Part shown: positions 55,917 to 64,000 of the stretch, piece by piece
Position numbering within the stretch: the first letter of the stretch is position 1
Layout of the letters: each line of letters begins with the position of its first letter
Assembly: GCF_003031265.1 (NCBI RefSeq)
Contig: NZ_CP019966.1
Location: 4,464,001 to 4,528,000, forward strand
DNA: 64,000 nt
From: Rhodopseudomonas palustris
GTDB lineage: Bacteria; Pseudomonadota; Alphaproteobacteria; Rhizobiales; Xanthobacteraceae
Direction of reading: 5' to 3'
Made by a program: the position numbers and the translations under genes
Notes under the pieces: generated by a model
The model's database searches: none
What the model was told of the DNA's origin: nothing
What the model saw: only the letters and a program-made list of their open reading frames with translations

Positions 55917-58595
55917 TCAGCCTGCTTCGCGAGCGCGGAGCGGGGTGCTGTCGTCGAGCGCATCGAGCCCGACCAGCCAGCGATACTGATCGATCGGCGC
56001 CGGCTTGCCGATCAGATAGCCCTGCACCGCATCGCAGGACTCGTCGACCAGGAAGTCGAGCTGATCCTGGGTTTCGACGCCTTCGGCCACCAGCGTGACG
56101 CCGAGGCCGTGGCCGAGGCCGATCACGGCGCGAACGATCGCCGCCGATTGCGGATTGCGGCCGAGGTTCATGATGAAGGCGCGGTCGATCTTGATCTTGT
56201 CGAACGGGAACGCCTGCAGATAGGTCAGCGAAGAATAGCCGCTGCCGAAATCATCCATCGACACCCGGACGCCGAGCGCCTTCAGCCGGCGCAGCAGCGA
56301 CAGGCCGCGATCAAAATCTTCGATCAGCACGCCCTCGGTGATTTCAAGCTCCAGGCGGCCCGGTTCGAGCCCGGTCTGCAGCAGCACCTCGTGCACGAAG
56401 GCGACCAGATCAGTGTTGAGGAATTGCGCCGGCGACAGGTTGACGGCGACCTGCAGCGGCCGCGCCCATGAGGCGGCCTGACGGCAGGCTTCGCGCAAGA
56501 TCCATTCGCCGAGCTCGACGATCAGCCCGCTCTCTTCGGCGAGCGGAATGAACTCGCTCGGCGGCACGAAGCCGCGGGTCGGATGGCGCCAGCGCGTCAA
56601 CGCCTCGAAGCCGACGATATCGTTGTTGCCGACGCGCTTGGTGCTCGACGCCTGCGGTTGGTAGTACAGCGACATCTCGCCGTTGCGGATCGCGTTCGAC
56701 AGATCCTGATGCAGCACCCGGCGGTCGCGGATCTGCATGTCCATTTCGGGCTCGAACACCGTGACAGAGCCGCGCGCCTTGGCCTTGGCGCGGAAGAGCG
56801 CAGCGCCGGCATTGGCCAGCAGCGAAGCGGCGTCGGTGCCGTTGGCAGGAAACAGCGCCACGCCGGTGGTGACGCCGATCCGCACCGTCTTGTCGTCGAT
56901 GACGAAGCCGGGTGCGAGCGCTTTCGCCACCATGCCGGCGAGATTGCGGGCCGCGGCCGGCTGCGGACCATCGATGATCAGGCCGAATTCGTCGCCGGAC
57001 AGACGCGCCACCACGCCGCCGCGCGAGGCCCATTCGATCCGCCGCGCCACCTCGACCAGCAGCTTGTCGCCGATCGCGTGGCCGAACACATCGTTGATCT
57101 CCTTCAGACCATCGAGGTCGACGGAGAGCACCGCGAATTCATCGACCGCGTTGTCGCACGCCTCGATCATCTGGGTCAGCGACTTCAGGAAGGCGTCGCG
57201 GTTCGGCAGGTTGGTGAGGCCGTCGTGATACGCCATATGGGCCATCCGCGCCTCGGTCTGGCGGCGGTCGGTGACATCCACATGGGTCTTGATCAGATAG
57301 TTCACCTGGTCGGCCTGATCGGTCACGGTCATCCGGCGGGTGACGAACAGCCGCAAGCCGCCGGCGGTCGAAATCGGATGCTCCTCGACGACGAGGCCGC
57401 CCTTGCGGATCGCCAGTTCGTCGCGCTCGGCGATCAGCCGCGCTTCCTTGGCGTTGAAGATTTCGCCGGTGGTCAGCCCGGTGGCATCCTCGCGGCGGCG
57501 GTTGAGAATGATCTCGGCACCGCGGTTGGCGAGCACGTAGCGGCCGTCCGCGGTGTTCTGCACCGTCAGCGCCACCGGAATGTTGTCGATCACCAGTTCG
57601 AGGAAGCGCTTGGTCTTTTCCAATTCGACCGACAATGCGCGGCGATTGGTGATGTCCTCGAACAGCGCGATCAGGAATTCCGGCTCGCCGTGTTCGTTGC
57701 GGGCGACCACGCGGTTGCTGGCGAGAATGCGATCGCCCCGCCCCATCTCGACGGTCAGCTCGGACTGATAGGCGCCGGTGGTGGATTGCAGCGCGCTCTC
57801 GTCCGCCGCGCGGATGCTCGCCGCGGAGCGCGCCGGATACAATTGGTCGGCGGTGGCGCCGATGATCTTGTCGCGGCTCAGCCCCGACAGGGTCTCGAAC
57901 GCCCGATTGGCCAGGATGTAACGGCCGTCTTCTATGCTCTTGGCGGCGACGCAGACCGGGATGTTGTCGATCACCGATTCCAGGAACTGCTTGGTGGTCG
58001 ACAGCTCCTTCGACATTCGGCGCAGTTCGCTGCAATCGTCATGGGTCGCAATGGTGCCGCCATTGGCGAGCCGCGAGAACTTGACCTGGATGCAGCGGCC
58101 GTCGGGCAGTTCGGAAACGTAACCCTGCGGCAGGCCGGCGTTGCGGTAGAACTCGTCATTGGTGAGATCGAGCATCCCGCGGGCACGGCGCAGTGCCAAC
58201 AGATCGCGCCCGGGCATTCCCGGCGCGACCTCGGCGCGCGTCAGTTTGTACATCTCGAGATAGCGATCGTTGCAGAACACGATCCGGCCCGAGGAATCGG
58301 CGATGACGACGCCCTGCTGCAGCTTGTTCAGCACGGAATCGACCAGCATGTTCTTGCGGCGATGGGCGCGGCGCTGCTTGCGCAGCATCGAGGTCGCCCA
58401 CAGCGCGGTCGCGCACATGAAAGACGCGACAACGAAGCCGCCGATCAGCAACTCCCAGAGGATCTCGGGCTCGATGTTGCCGATGTAGCTGGAGGGCACG
58501 AAGCCGGGCGCCGCGTTAGCCGCCGACGAAAACAGACAGGTGCCCAATGCAGCACATGCTGCCCCCCTGCCCGCTTTCCTCATCCGCGCCGTCAT
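55917..58595 (-). CDS. PAS-GGDEF-EAL cyclic-di-GMP signalling protein
   Basis: The start used is the ATG at 58595 (MTARMRKAGRGAA); a GTG at 58655 is possible. The product is 892 residues. An N-terminal signal-like segment and one membrane span (LIGGFVVASFMCATALWATS) are followed by about three PAS domains in tandem, a GGDEF domain with SGDEF at the active site (RLSGDEFGLII), and an EAL domain with intact GFEALTRWRHP and DDFGSGYSSL. Both activities could be real: SGDEF is often active and the EAL motifs are complete. It is membrane-bound with cytoplasmic catalysis. Confidence 0.92.
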   Translation of the reverse strand: MTARMRKAGRGAACAALGTCLFSSAANAAPGFVPSSYIGNIEPEILWELLIGGFVVASFMCATALWATSMLRKQRRAHRRKNMLVDSVLNKLQQGVVIADSSGRIVFCNDRYLEMYKLTRAEVAPGMPGRDLLALRRARGMLDLTNDEFYRNAGLPQGYVSELPDGRCIQVKFSRLANGGTIATHDDCSELRRMSKELSTTKQFLESVIDNIPVCVAAKSIEDGRYILANRAFETLSGLSRDKIIGATADQLYPARSAASIRAADESALQSTTGAYQSELTVEMGRGDRILASNRVVARNEHGEPEFLIALFEDITNRRALSVELEKTKRFLELVIDNIPVALTVQNTADGRYVLANRGAEIILNRRREDATGLTTGEIFNAKEARLIAERDELAIRKGGLVVEEHPISTAGGLRLFVTRRMTVTDQADQVNYLIKTHVDVTDRRQTEARMAHMAYHDGLTNLPNRDAFLKSLTQMIEACDNAVDEFAVLSVDLDGLKEINDVFGHAIGDKLLVEVARRIEWASRGGVVARLSGDEFGLIIDGPQPAAARNLAGMVAKALAPGFVIDDKTVRIGVTTGVALFPANGTDAASLLANAGAALFRAKAKARGSVTVFEPEMDMQIRDRRVLHQDLSNAIRNGEMSLYYQPQASSTKRVGNNDIVGFEALTRWRHPTRGFVPPSEFIPLAEESGLIVELGEWILREACRQAASWARPLQVAVNLSPAQFLNTDLVAFVHEVLLQTGLEPGRLELEITEGVLIEDFDRGLSLLRRLKALGVRVSMDDFGSGYSSLTYLQAFPFDKIKIDRAFIMNLGRNPQSAAIVRAVIGLGHGLGVTLVAEGVETQDQLDFLVDESCDAVQGYLIGKPAPIDQYRWLVGLDALDDSTPLRAREAG

Positions 58596-58764
58596 AAAAC
58601 ACCCAGAGATTGCAATCCGAGTCTGGTGCAAGAGATGTTTGGAACATGTAAACACCGCTGGCCCGGCAGGCAGTGATTGCGCGAATTTTCATCAATTGAC
58701 CCGAGATGGTTAACCCGATCATAAACGCCGCGGGACGAGTCAATCGCAACAAGAGCGCGGATCG

Positions 58765-59865
58765 ATGGAAGAAGTTGAGTGCGTCGTCGTCGGCGCAGGG
58801 GTGGTCGGGCTGGCGATCGCGCGGAAATTGGCGCAGCAGGGCCGCGAAGTGATCGTGGTCGAGCAGGCCGAAGCGATCGGAACCGGCACCTCGTCGCGCA
58901 ACAGTGAAGTGATCCACGCCGGCATCTATTATCGGGCCGGCAGCCTGATGGCGCAGCTCTGCGTCGCCGGCCGCCGCGCGCTGTATGCCTATTGCGCCGA
59001 TCACGGCATTCCGCATCGGCAATGCGGCAAGCTGATCGTCGCCACCACCGCGGCGGAAGCCGCCAAGCTGGAATCGATCCGAGCCCACGCCGCCGCCAAC
59101 GGCGTCGATGATCTGCGCGCGATCGACGGCGCCGAAGCGCAGCAGATGGAGCCGGCGCTGTCCTGCGTCGCCGCACTGGTGTCGCCGTCGACCGGCATCG
59201 TCGACAGCCACTCTTACATGCTGGCGCTGCGCGGTGACGCCGAAGCCGCCGGCGCGGCGTTTGCGTTTCACGCGCCGCTGCTGTCGGCACGCCGTGAAGG
59301 CGAGCTGCTCGCGCTCGAGATCGGCGGCGAGATGCCGATGACGCTGGGCTGCCGGATGCTGATCAATGCCGCCGGCCTCTGCGCAACCGCTGTGGCGCGT
59401 TCGATCGCCAGCATGCCGACGGAGCTGGTGCCGACGCCGTATCTCGCCAAGGGCAATTACTTCACCTGCAGCGCGCGCGCGCCGTTCTCCCACCTGATCT
59501 ATCCGGTGCCGGAGCCCGGCGGGCTCGGCGTTCATCTGACGCTGGATCTCGGCGGCCAAGCGAAGTTCGGTCCCGACGTCGAGTGGATCGACGAGCTCGA
59601 CTACGTGGTCGATCCGGCGCGCGCGGAACGGTTCTATCCGGCGATCCGCAAGTACTGGCCGGGCCTGCCGGACGGCGCGCTGTCACCCGGTTACTCCGGC
59701 ATCCGGCCCAAGATCGTGCCGCCGTCGGTCGCTGTGCAGGATTTCGTAGTGCAGAGCCCGCGTGAGCATGGCGTGCCGGGGCTGATCAACCTGTTCGGGA
59801 TCGAATCCCCTGGGCTGACGGCTTCGCTGGCGATTGCCGACCACGTCGCCACGCTCACCGGCTGA
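58765..59865 (+). CDS. lhgO: FAD-dependent oxidoreductase, L-2-hydroxyglutarate dehydrogenase-like
   Basis: The 366-residue DAO-family protein has the FAD loop [20 protein letters not shown], the [12 protein letters not shown] motif shared with L-2-hydroxyglutarate oxidases (LhgO), and the C-terminal [20 protein letters not shown]. It probably passes electrons to the quinone pool or oxygen. The substrate is likely a 2-hydroxy acid, but the symbol is by family resemblance only. A GntR gene follows 89 bp later on the same strand. Confidence 0.82.
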   Translation: MEEVECVVVGAGVVGLAIARKLAQQGREVIVVEQAEAIGTGTSSRNSEVIHAGIYYRAGSLMAQLCVAGRRALYAYCADHGIPHRQCGKLIVATTAAEAAKLESIRAHAAANGVDDLRAIDGAEAQQMEPALSCVAALVSPSTGIVDSHSYMLALRGDAEAAGAAFAFHAPLLSARREGELLALEIGGEMPMTLGCRMLINAAGLCATAVARSIASMPTELVPTPYLAKGNYFTCSARAPFSHLIYPVPEPGGLGVHLTLDLGGQAKFGPDVEWIDELDYVVDPARAERFYPAIRKYWPGLPDGALSPGYSGIRPKIVPPSVAVQDFVVQSPREHGVPGLINLFGIESPGLTASLAIADHVATLTG

Positions 59866-59903
59866 TCGCACGCGGACAGAAGCCCGCCCTATCCCGAAAT
59901 ATC

Positions 59904-59917
59904 GAAAATCGATTTTC
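59904..59917. promoter_or_regulatory. 14-bp palindrome upstream of the GntR gene
   Basis: GAAAATCGATTTTC is a perfect palindrome 37 bp before the GntR start, a likely autoregulatory operator. This is inferred from position. Confidence 0.45.
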
Positions 59918-59954
59918 CGTTGACGCGCGGCCCATCCTGCGATTTGTTCGCAGC

Positions 59955-60686
59955 ATGAGCAGCGCAAGTCCGATCCTTCACTATGCGTTGGATGGCGACG
60001 GCCCGCGGAGCCTGACCTCCGCGGTCCAGGAGCGGATACGCGCCGATATTTTGGCGACCCGCCTGCTGCCGGGACAAAAGCTACACATCGCCGGCCTCGC
60101 CAAGCAGTTCTCGGTCAGCCTCGCGGCCGTCCGTGAGGCGTTGTCCCGCCTCGTCGCCGACGGGCTGGTGCAGGCCGCCGACCAACGCGGCTTCCGCGTC
60201 AGCCCGGTGTCTCTAGAGGATCTCGCCGACGTCACCCGATCGCGCATCGAGATCGAGGGATTGATGCTACGGCGATCAATCGAACTCGGCGACCAGGCTT
60301 GGTTCAATGCGGTCGAAGCCACCTGGGGGACTCTGAAGGCGTTTCCGCACCGTTTTCCGGGCGACGATCCCCTGCACTACGACGAATGGGCCAAGCACCA
60401 TAACGCCTTTCACCTCGCGCTGGTGAGCGGCTATGACTCACCCTGGCTGCTGCGCTTCCGCAACCTTCTGCATGAACAAAGCGAACGCTACCGACGGCTG
60501 TCGATCCGGCGCGACTCCGGGCGCGATCCGGCCGATGTCGACATCGAGCATGCGGCCATCGTCGATGCGGTGATCAGGCGCGACGCCGAGGCGGCGGTCG
60601 CGGCTTTGGCCAAGCATTTCACCGCAACCAAGGACAGCGTCGCGATCTCCTCCGGTGGATTTCTCGAGGCTGATCGGGCGGTGTGA
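59955..60686 (+). CDS. GntR-family regulator (FadR-type C-terminal domain)
   Basis: The product is 243 residues. The winged helix LPGQKLHIAGLAKQFSVSLA, then AVREALSRLVADGLVQ, is followed by an all-helical FCD domain (LADVTRSRIEIEGLMLRRSI; HHNAFHLALVSGYDSPW, where the His residues would bind a metal/ligand). It is 275 bp upstream of an ABC binding protein gene, which it may control. The effector is unknown; carboxylates are common for this group. Confidence 0.88.
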   Translation: MSSASPILHYALDGDGPRSLTSAVQERIRADILATRLLPGQKLHIAGLAKQFSVSLAAVREALSRLVADGLVQAADQRGFRVSPVSLEDLADVTRSRIEIEGLMLRRSIELGDQAWFNAVEATWGTLKAFPHRFPGDDPLHYDEWAKHHNAFHLALVSGYDSPWLLRFRNLLHEQSERYRRLSIRRDSGRDPADVDIEHAAIVDAVIRRDAEAAVAALAKHFTATKDSVAISSGGFLEADRAV

Positions 60687-60961
60687 CTGATCGGGTCTCG
60701 CCGATATTCGCGGCGCGGCCAGCGTCGCTTAAGTGATCGAAACGATGGCCGAGGGCGCCCGAGGGCCGCCCCGAGCACCGCAACAGCGGCTTTGCGCGAT
60801 CGAAAGCGGTTCGCGCGAAGAGAACAGCCCAAAGCCAATGAAAACTCCGGTCGCCTGCGGCCGATCGCCAATCTCCGATCCTGCAGCGACCATTCGACCG
60901 AAACGACGACCGGCACATTCAACGACCGGCACCAGCAAAAAACCAAACGGAGGAAACCAGC

Positions 60962-62164
60962 ATGCGCATGACGACCGCGCGGGCATTGCTCGCCGTATCC
61001 CTCGGCCTGATCGGCACCGCCGCATCAGCCGAGGACCAGCCGGGGATCACCCAGACCGAAATCCGCATCGGGCAGACCATGCCCTATAGCGGGCCGGTTT
61101 CGGCATTCGGGATTCTCGGCAAGGGCGAGCTCGCTTACTTCAAGATGGTCAACGATCGCGGTGGCATCAACGGCCGCAAGATCAACCTGATCTCACTCGA
61201 CGACGGCTACGTGCCACCGAAAACGGTGGAGCAGACCAGGCGGCTGGTCGAAAGCGACGAAGTCTCGTTCATCTTCTCCACCATGGGCACCGCGCACAAC
61301 ACAGCAATCGCCAAATATCTGCAGAGCAAGAAGGTGCCGCAGCTATTCGTCGCTTCCGGCGCCTCCAAATTCGGCGACATCTCGCAGTACCCACTCGCCA
61401 TCATGGGCATCATGGCGCCGTTCCGCAACGAAGCGAGAATGTACGCCCGCTATGCCCTGGAGAAGAAGCCGGACGCCACCTTCGCGGTGATCGCTCAGAA
61501 CGACGATTTCGGGCGCGACTATCTTGCCGGACTGCGCGATGTGCTCGGCGAGCGCTACGACAAGGCGGTGACCGCGAGCATGTACGAAGTCACCGACCCG
61601 ACCATCGACTCGCAGATCGTCAGCCTGAAAGCCAGCGGGGCCGACGCGCTGATCATCGCAGCAACACCGAAATTCGCCGCCCAGGCGATCCGCAAGACAT
61701 TCGAGATCGGCTGGAAGCCGATGCGCTTCCTGTCCAACGTCTCGGTGTGGATGTCATCGGTGATGGAGCCGGCCGGCGTCGACGCCGGTGTCGGCATCAT
61801 CTCGACCGCTTACGTCAAGGATCCGCTCGATCCTGCATGGACCGACGATCCCGGCGTAAAGGATTGGCGGGCCTACATGCAGAAGTACATTCCGGACGGC
61901 GACTTGCGCGATTCCAACTACGTCAACGGCTACAACAACGGCATGGTGCTCGAACACGTGCTGAAGGCGGCCGGCAACGATCTCAGCCGCGACAACATCA
62001 TGAAGCAGGCGCTCTCGATCAAACAGCTGGAGCTGCCGATGCTGCTGCCGGGGATCAAGGTCCAGACTGCGGCCGACGACCACCTTCCGATCGAACAGGT
62101 CCAGTTCATGCGCTTCACCGGCAAGCAATGGGAACGGTTCGGAGAGGTGCGCTCAACCGAGTAA
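60962..62164 (+). CDS. Branched-chain amino-acid-type ABC substrate-binding protein (Peripla_BP_6)
   Basis: The product is 400 residues. A signal peptide ends at AASA-EDQPG. The mature start EIRIGQTMPYSGPVSAFG is the LivK/HAAT-family opening, and the central VIAQNDDFGRDYLAGLRDVL helix-strand is typical. GGAGG lies 8 nt before the ATG. No permease or ATPase gene follows, so it is an orphan in this window. The cargo may be an aromatic or branched compound, as for many R. palustris relatives; this is unproven. Confidence 0.9.
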   Translation: MRMTTARALLAVSLGLIGTAASAEDQPGITQTEIRIGQTMPYSGPVSAFGILGKGELAYFKMVNDRGGINGRKINLISLDDGYVPPKTVEQTRRLVESDEVSFIFSTMGTAHNTAIAKYLQSKKVPQLFVASGASKFGDISQYPLAIMGIMAPFRNEARMYARYALEKKPDATFAVIAQNDDFGRDYLAGLRDVLGERYDKAVTASMYEVTDPTIDSQIVSLKASGADALIIAATPKFAAQAIRKTFEIGWKPMRFLSNVSVWMSSVMEPAGVDAGVGIISTAYVKDPLDPAWTDDPGVKDWRAYMQKYIPDGDLRDSNYVNGYNNGMVLEHVLKAAGNDLSRDNIMKQALSIKQLELPMLLPGIKVQTAADDHLPIEQVQFMRFTGKQWERFGEVRSTE

Positions 62165-62588
62165 CGCGCTGTACGCGGCGGCGTCGCGCTTCTTGCGTCA
62201 ATACTGGTGCAAGCATCGCGTCGGCCGCCATGCGCGGCGGGCCAGCGTGCTCAATCATCGGATCGGGAATCGGCACTGTCCGCGACACACGGATTCGCGT
62301 CGAGCAATGAACACTCACGCGAACATCGCGCCGATTGATCAAAGTGGTTGGGATTGGTTGCCAGGATCTGCGGCGTTTATGGCGATTGCCGATCACCTCG
62401 CCGCCTTGCGGCGCTGTGACCGGCGTCAATCACCTGGGGATTGGGACTTCAAATCCCCTCTGGCGCCGCCCGGAAGGCTCTTCGGCGTCAGAGGTGAATG
62501 ATGTCCCGAAGCTGTCGCCATCACGTCGTCGGCATCATCGATGCGGACGTCAGCGAGGGGCAGCTTTGCTGCAGTGCAGTGAGGGAGG
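62165..62588. other. Intergenic region with a nested hairpin
   Basis: No gene with a ribosome site is evident. A 7-bp stem (62436-62442 with 62452-62458) nests inside a CGGCG/CGCCG outer stem (62421-62425 with 62464-62468). It resembles a structured RNA but not a tRNA. Confidence 0.4.
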
Positions 62589-62771
62589 TCAGTGTACGCT
62601 GGTCTTGGTTTGCTTCAGTTTCGCGATTTGATCCCGGACCATGAGCTTGCGACGTTTCAGCTCGGCAATACGCACGTCGTCCGTAGAAGGATGGGCGAGA
62701 GCGTTGTGCAATTCGGTCTCCAGAACTTTGTGCTTGCGTTCCAGTTCGACGAGATGCGCCTGAATTGCCAT
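62589..62771 (-). CDS. DUF465/YdcH-family small protein (60 aa)
   Basis: The start is the ATG at 62771 (MAIQAHLVELERKH), with GAGGAGG 6 nt upstream. It is one helical hairpin (HLVELERKHKVLETELHN; RIAELKRRKLMVRDQIAKLK) typical of DUF465. A second member lies 358 bp away in the divergent direction. The role is unknown. Confidence 0.85.
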   Translation of the reverse strand: MAIQAHLVELERKHKVLETELHNALAHPSTDDVRIAELKRRKLMVRDQIAKLKQTKTSVH

Positions 62772-63129
62772 ACGAAACCTCCTCTTTTGATGAGACTGAG
62801 TTTCCATCCGGACGAGGAAGTGTACATCTCTGGTGGCGTCTGTCGATAGGTCTTGAAATATCCGCGTCATAATTTCGCGCCTCACGAAACGATTCGTGAG
62901 CACGATCAGTTCATCCCCGCAAACGCCCGAGGATGAGGGGTTTCCGCGAAAGCATCGAATGTCCGAACGCGGGTTTTGGAATTATTCACCTGACGAAGGT
63001 CGTACGCCGCACGATGCGCGGACGCACCGCTTGCTCGCAACGCCGCAAAGGCGATAATGACGGCGAACTGATCGACATTCCTCCGCAACCGGGCCGCGCT
63101 TCGCGAACCGGTTCAAGCCGACACTGATC
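62772..63129. other. Divergent region between two DUF465 genes
   Basis: It must carry both promoters. It contains a perfect 8-bp inverted repeat, CTCACGAA (62881-62888) and TTCGTGAG (62893-62900), with a 4-bp centre. No credible gene is seen. Confidence 0.5.
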
Positions 63130-63336
63130 ATGACCGACGAAGACGAGGGCGACCTCGGTGCCGAGCTGGCTAAGCTGCAACAAGAGCACCGCGATCTCGA
63201 CGCCGCGATCGATGCGCTGCACCATTCGCCTGCGCCCGATCTGTTGCGTCTGCAGCGGCTGAAGAAGCGCAAGCTGGCGCTGCGTGATCGCATCGCCTTC
63301 ATCGAAGATCAGATCACGCCCGACATCATCGCTTGA
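63130..63336 (+). CDS. DUF465/YdcH-family small protein (68 aa)
   Basis: It starts MTDEDEGDLGAELAKLQQEH and forms a helical hairpin with RLQRLKKRKLALRDRIAFIE, matching the other DUF465 protein (the shared pattern is L-K-x-R-K-L-x-x-R-D-x-I). Its N-terminus is acidic where the other is basic. Its 3' end overlaps the convergent GGDEF gene by 11 bp. Confidence 0.82.
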   Translation: MTDEDEGDLGAELAKLQQEHRDLDAAIDALHHSPAPDLLRLQRLKKRKLALRDRIAFIEDQITPDIIA

Positions 63337-64000
63337 TCTTGGCTGCCGACGTCTTGGCAGCCGACGCCGCGCGGCGCTCTGCCTTGCGGGCATACATCGC
63401 CTGATCGGCAACGGCGAACGCTTCGGCAGCGTCCATCTCCGGCGTCAGCATCGCAACGCCAGCGGAGATCCCGACCTCGATCGTTTGATCGCCATAGCGG
63501 ATCGCAAGCTCGTCGACCGCCGTCTCCAAGCCGAGCGCTTTGGCGCGCGCGTCGGTTTCGTCGAGATTCCACAACAGCAAGGCAAACTCGTCACCGCCGA
63601 GCCGGCCGATCAGATCGGACGCCCGGACGTGGCGCAGCAGCGCCTCGGTCACCGCCTTCAGCACGACGTCGCCGGCGGCATGGCCGAGGGTGTCATTGAC
63701 CGGTTTCAGCCGGTCGACATCCAGCATGATCAGCGCACCGCCGGCGCCGTAGCGCTTGATGTAGGCCAGCGCCCGGCCGAGCTCGCGCTCGAAGCCGCGG
63801 CGATTGGCGATGCCGAGCAGGAAGTCGGTTTCGGCGGACGCGCGCAGCACGTCGATCTCGGCCAGAGCGGCGGCCAATTGGGCCTTCAGCCGGCGGATCT
63901 TGAGCTGCGGATCGGCCGGCAGCCGCCCCCCGGCAACCTGCGCCCGCGGCGTCGCCGGGGCCGGGCGCGGCCCGGCAGTCGGCAGTTTTCGCTTCTTGGC
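63326..64000 (-). CDS. GGDEF-domain diguanylate cyclase, 5' end beyond the window
   Basis: The frame is open to the right edge, so the N-terminus lies outside; at least 225 codons are visible. A basic, Pro/Ala-rich linker and a coiled-coil-like LKIRRLKAQLAAALAEIDVL lead into a GGDEF domain with an intact active site (RLGGDEFALLLW). No RxxD inhibitory site is obvious at the usual spacing. The C-terminus is rich in Lys and Ala (AERRAASAAKTSAAKIKR). It would make cyclic di-GMP, like the PAS-GGDEF-EAL protein 5 kb away. Confidence 0.88.
   Translation of the reverse strand, partial: AKKRKLPTAGPRPAPATPRAQVAGGRLPADPQLKIRRLKAQLAAALAEIDVLRASAETDFLLGIANRRGFERELGRALAYIKRYGAGGALIMLDVDRLKPVNDTLGHAAGDVVLKAVTEALLRHVRASDLIGRLGGDEFALLLWNLDETDARAKALGLETAVDELAIRYGDQTIEVGISAGVAMLTPEMDAAEAFAVADQAMYARKAERRAASAAKTSAAKIKR

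Noticed and set aside
56583..58676. A 697-codon open frame on the plus strand opposite the GGDEF-EAL gene
   Set aside because: It is antisense to intact PAS, GGDEF and EAL motifs and has no recognisable domain or ribosome site.
62307..62501. A possible 64-codon gene starting at an ATG at 62307
   Set aside because: There is no ribosome site and it overlaps a structured non-coding region.

Overview
The window is a GC-rich alphaproteobacterial chromosome segment, most likely from Rhodopseudomonas palustris or a close Bradyrhizobiaceae relative. This is inferred from the gene content (NnrR/nirK/nirV, two tandem phasins, CpaB, an Irr-type iron transporter), from the alphaproteobacterial form of tRNA-His (no encoded G-1, G1:U72, A73), and from REP-like palindromes typical of that family. 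No database search was possible.

Layout. 1-5.4 kb: a surface-polysaccharide island (ABC exporter ATPase end, two glycosyltransferases, GmhA, GDP-fucose synthase, a sugar epimerase). 5.6-6.8 kb: a decayed IS256-family element whose sequence stops 1-2 bp before the start codon of a phosphomannomutase (6.8-8.3 kb). 8.4-10.5 kb: small proteins, MsrB and an exported MsrA. 10.8-15.1 kb: a tRNA-Cys-like gene with an abnormal anticodon loop and D-loop, then carB and greA. 15.2-18.3 kb: DoxX, an Lrp regulator, trxB and a LysR regulator. 18.6-22.0 kb: orphan ParA, small proteins, an orphan CpaB and tRNA-His. 22.2-27.2 kb: two phasins with an upstream perfect inverted repeat, then a 1192-residue PAS histidine kinase whose ATP-binding motifs are degenerate. 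27.5-31.6 kb: vapBC and a denitrification block (NnrR-like regulator, DUF1858 protein, nirK, nirV). 31.7-35.8 kb: three overlapping genes for an AMP-phosphorylase-like enzyme, a PRPP-synthetase-like enzyme and a beta-CASP nuclease, with an FNR/FixK-type box upstream. 36-41 kb: tautomerase with a divergent LysR, and an Fbp-type iron transporter. 41-47 kb: FtsH, ScoAB and AsmA. 47-50 kb: a polyamine-type ABC transporter. 50.2-55.9 kb: a nitrilase operon with its own SsuABC-like transporter and a divergent regulator. 56-64 kb: a PAS-GGDEF-EAL protein, an FAD oxidoreductase, a GntR regulator, an orphan binding protein, two divergent DUF465 genes and a partial GGDEF protein.

How the genes work together. 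Several blocks read as units: the nitrite reductase block under an NnrR-like factor; the nucleotide phosphorylase/PRPP/beta-CASP operon, plausibly an anaerobically induced RNA-to-ribose-phosphate salvage route and the best candidate here for an under-described system; and the nitrile uptake and hydrolysis operon. Three of the four REP-like palindromes lie inside operons, directly after a gene whose product is usually needed in excess (nirK and two binding proteins).
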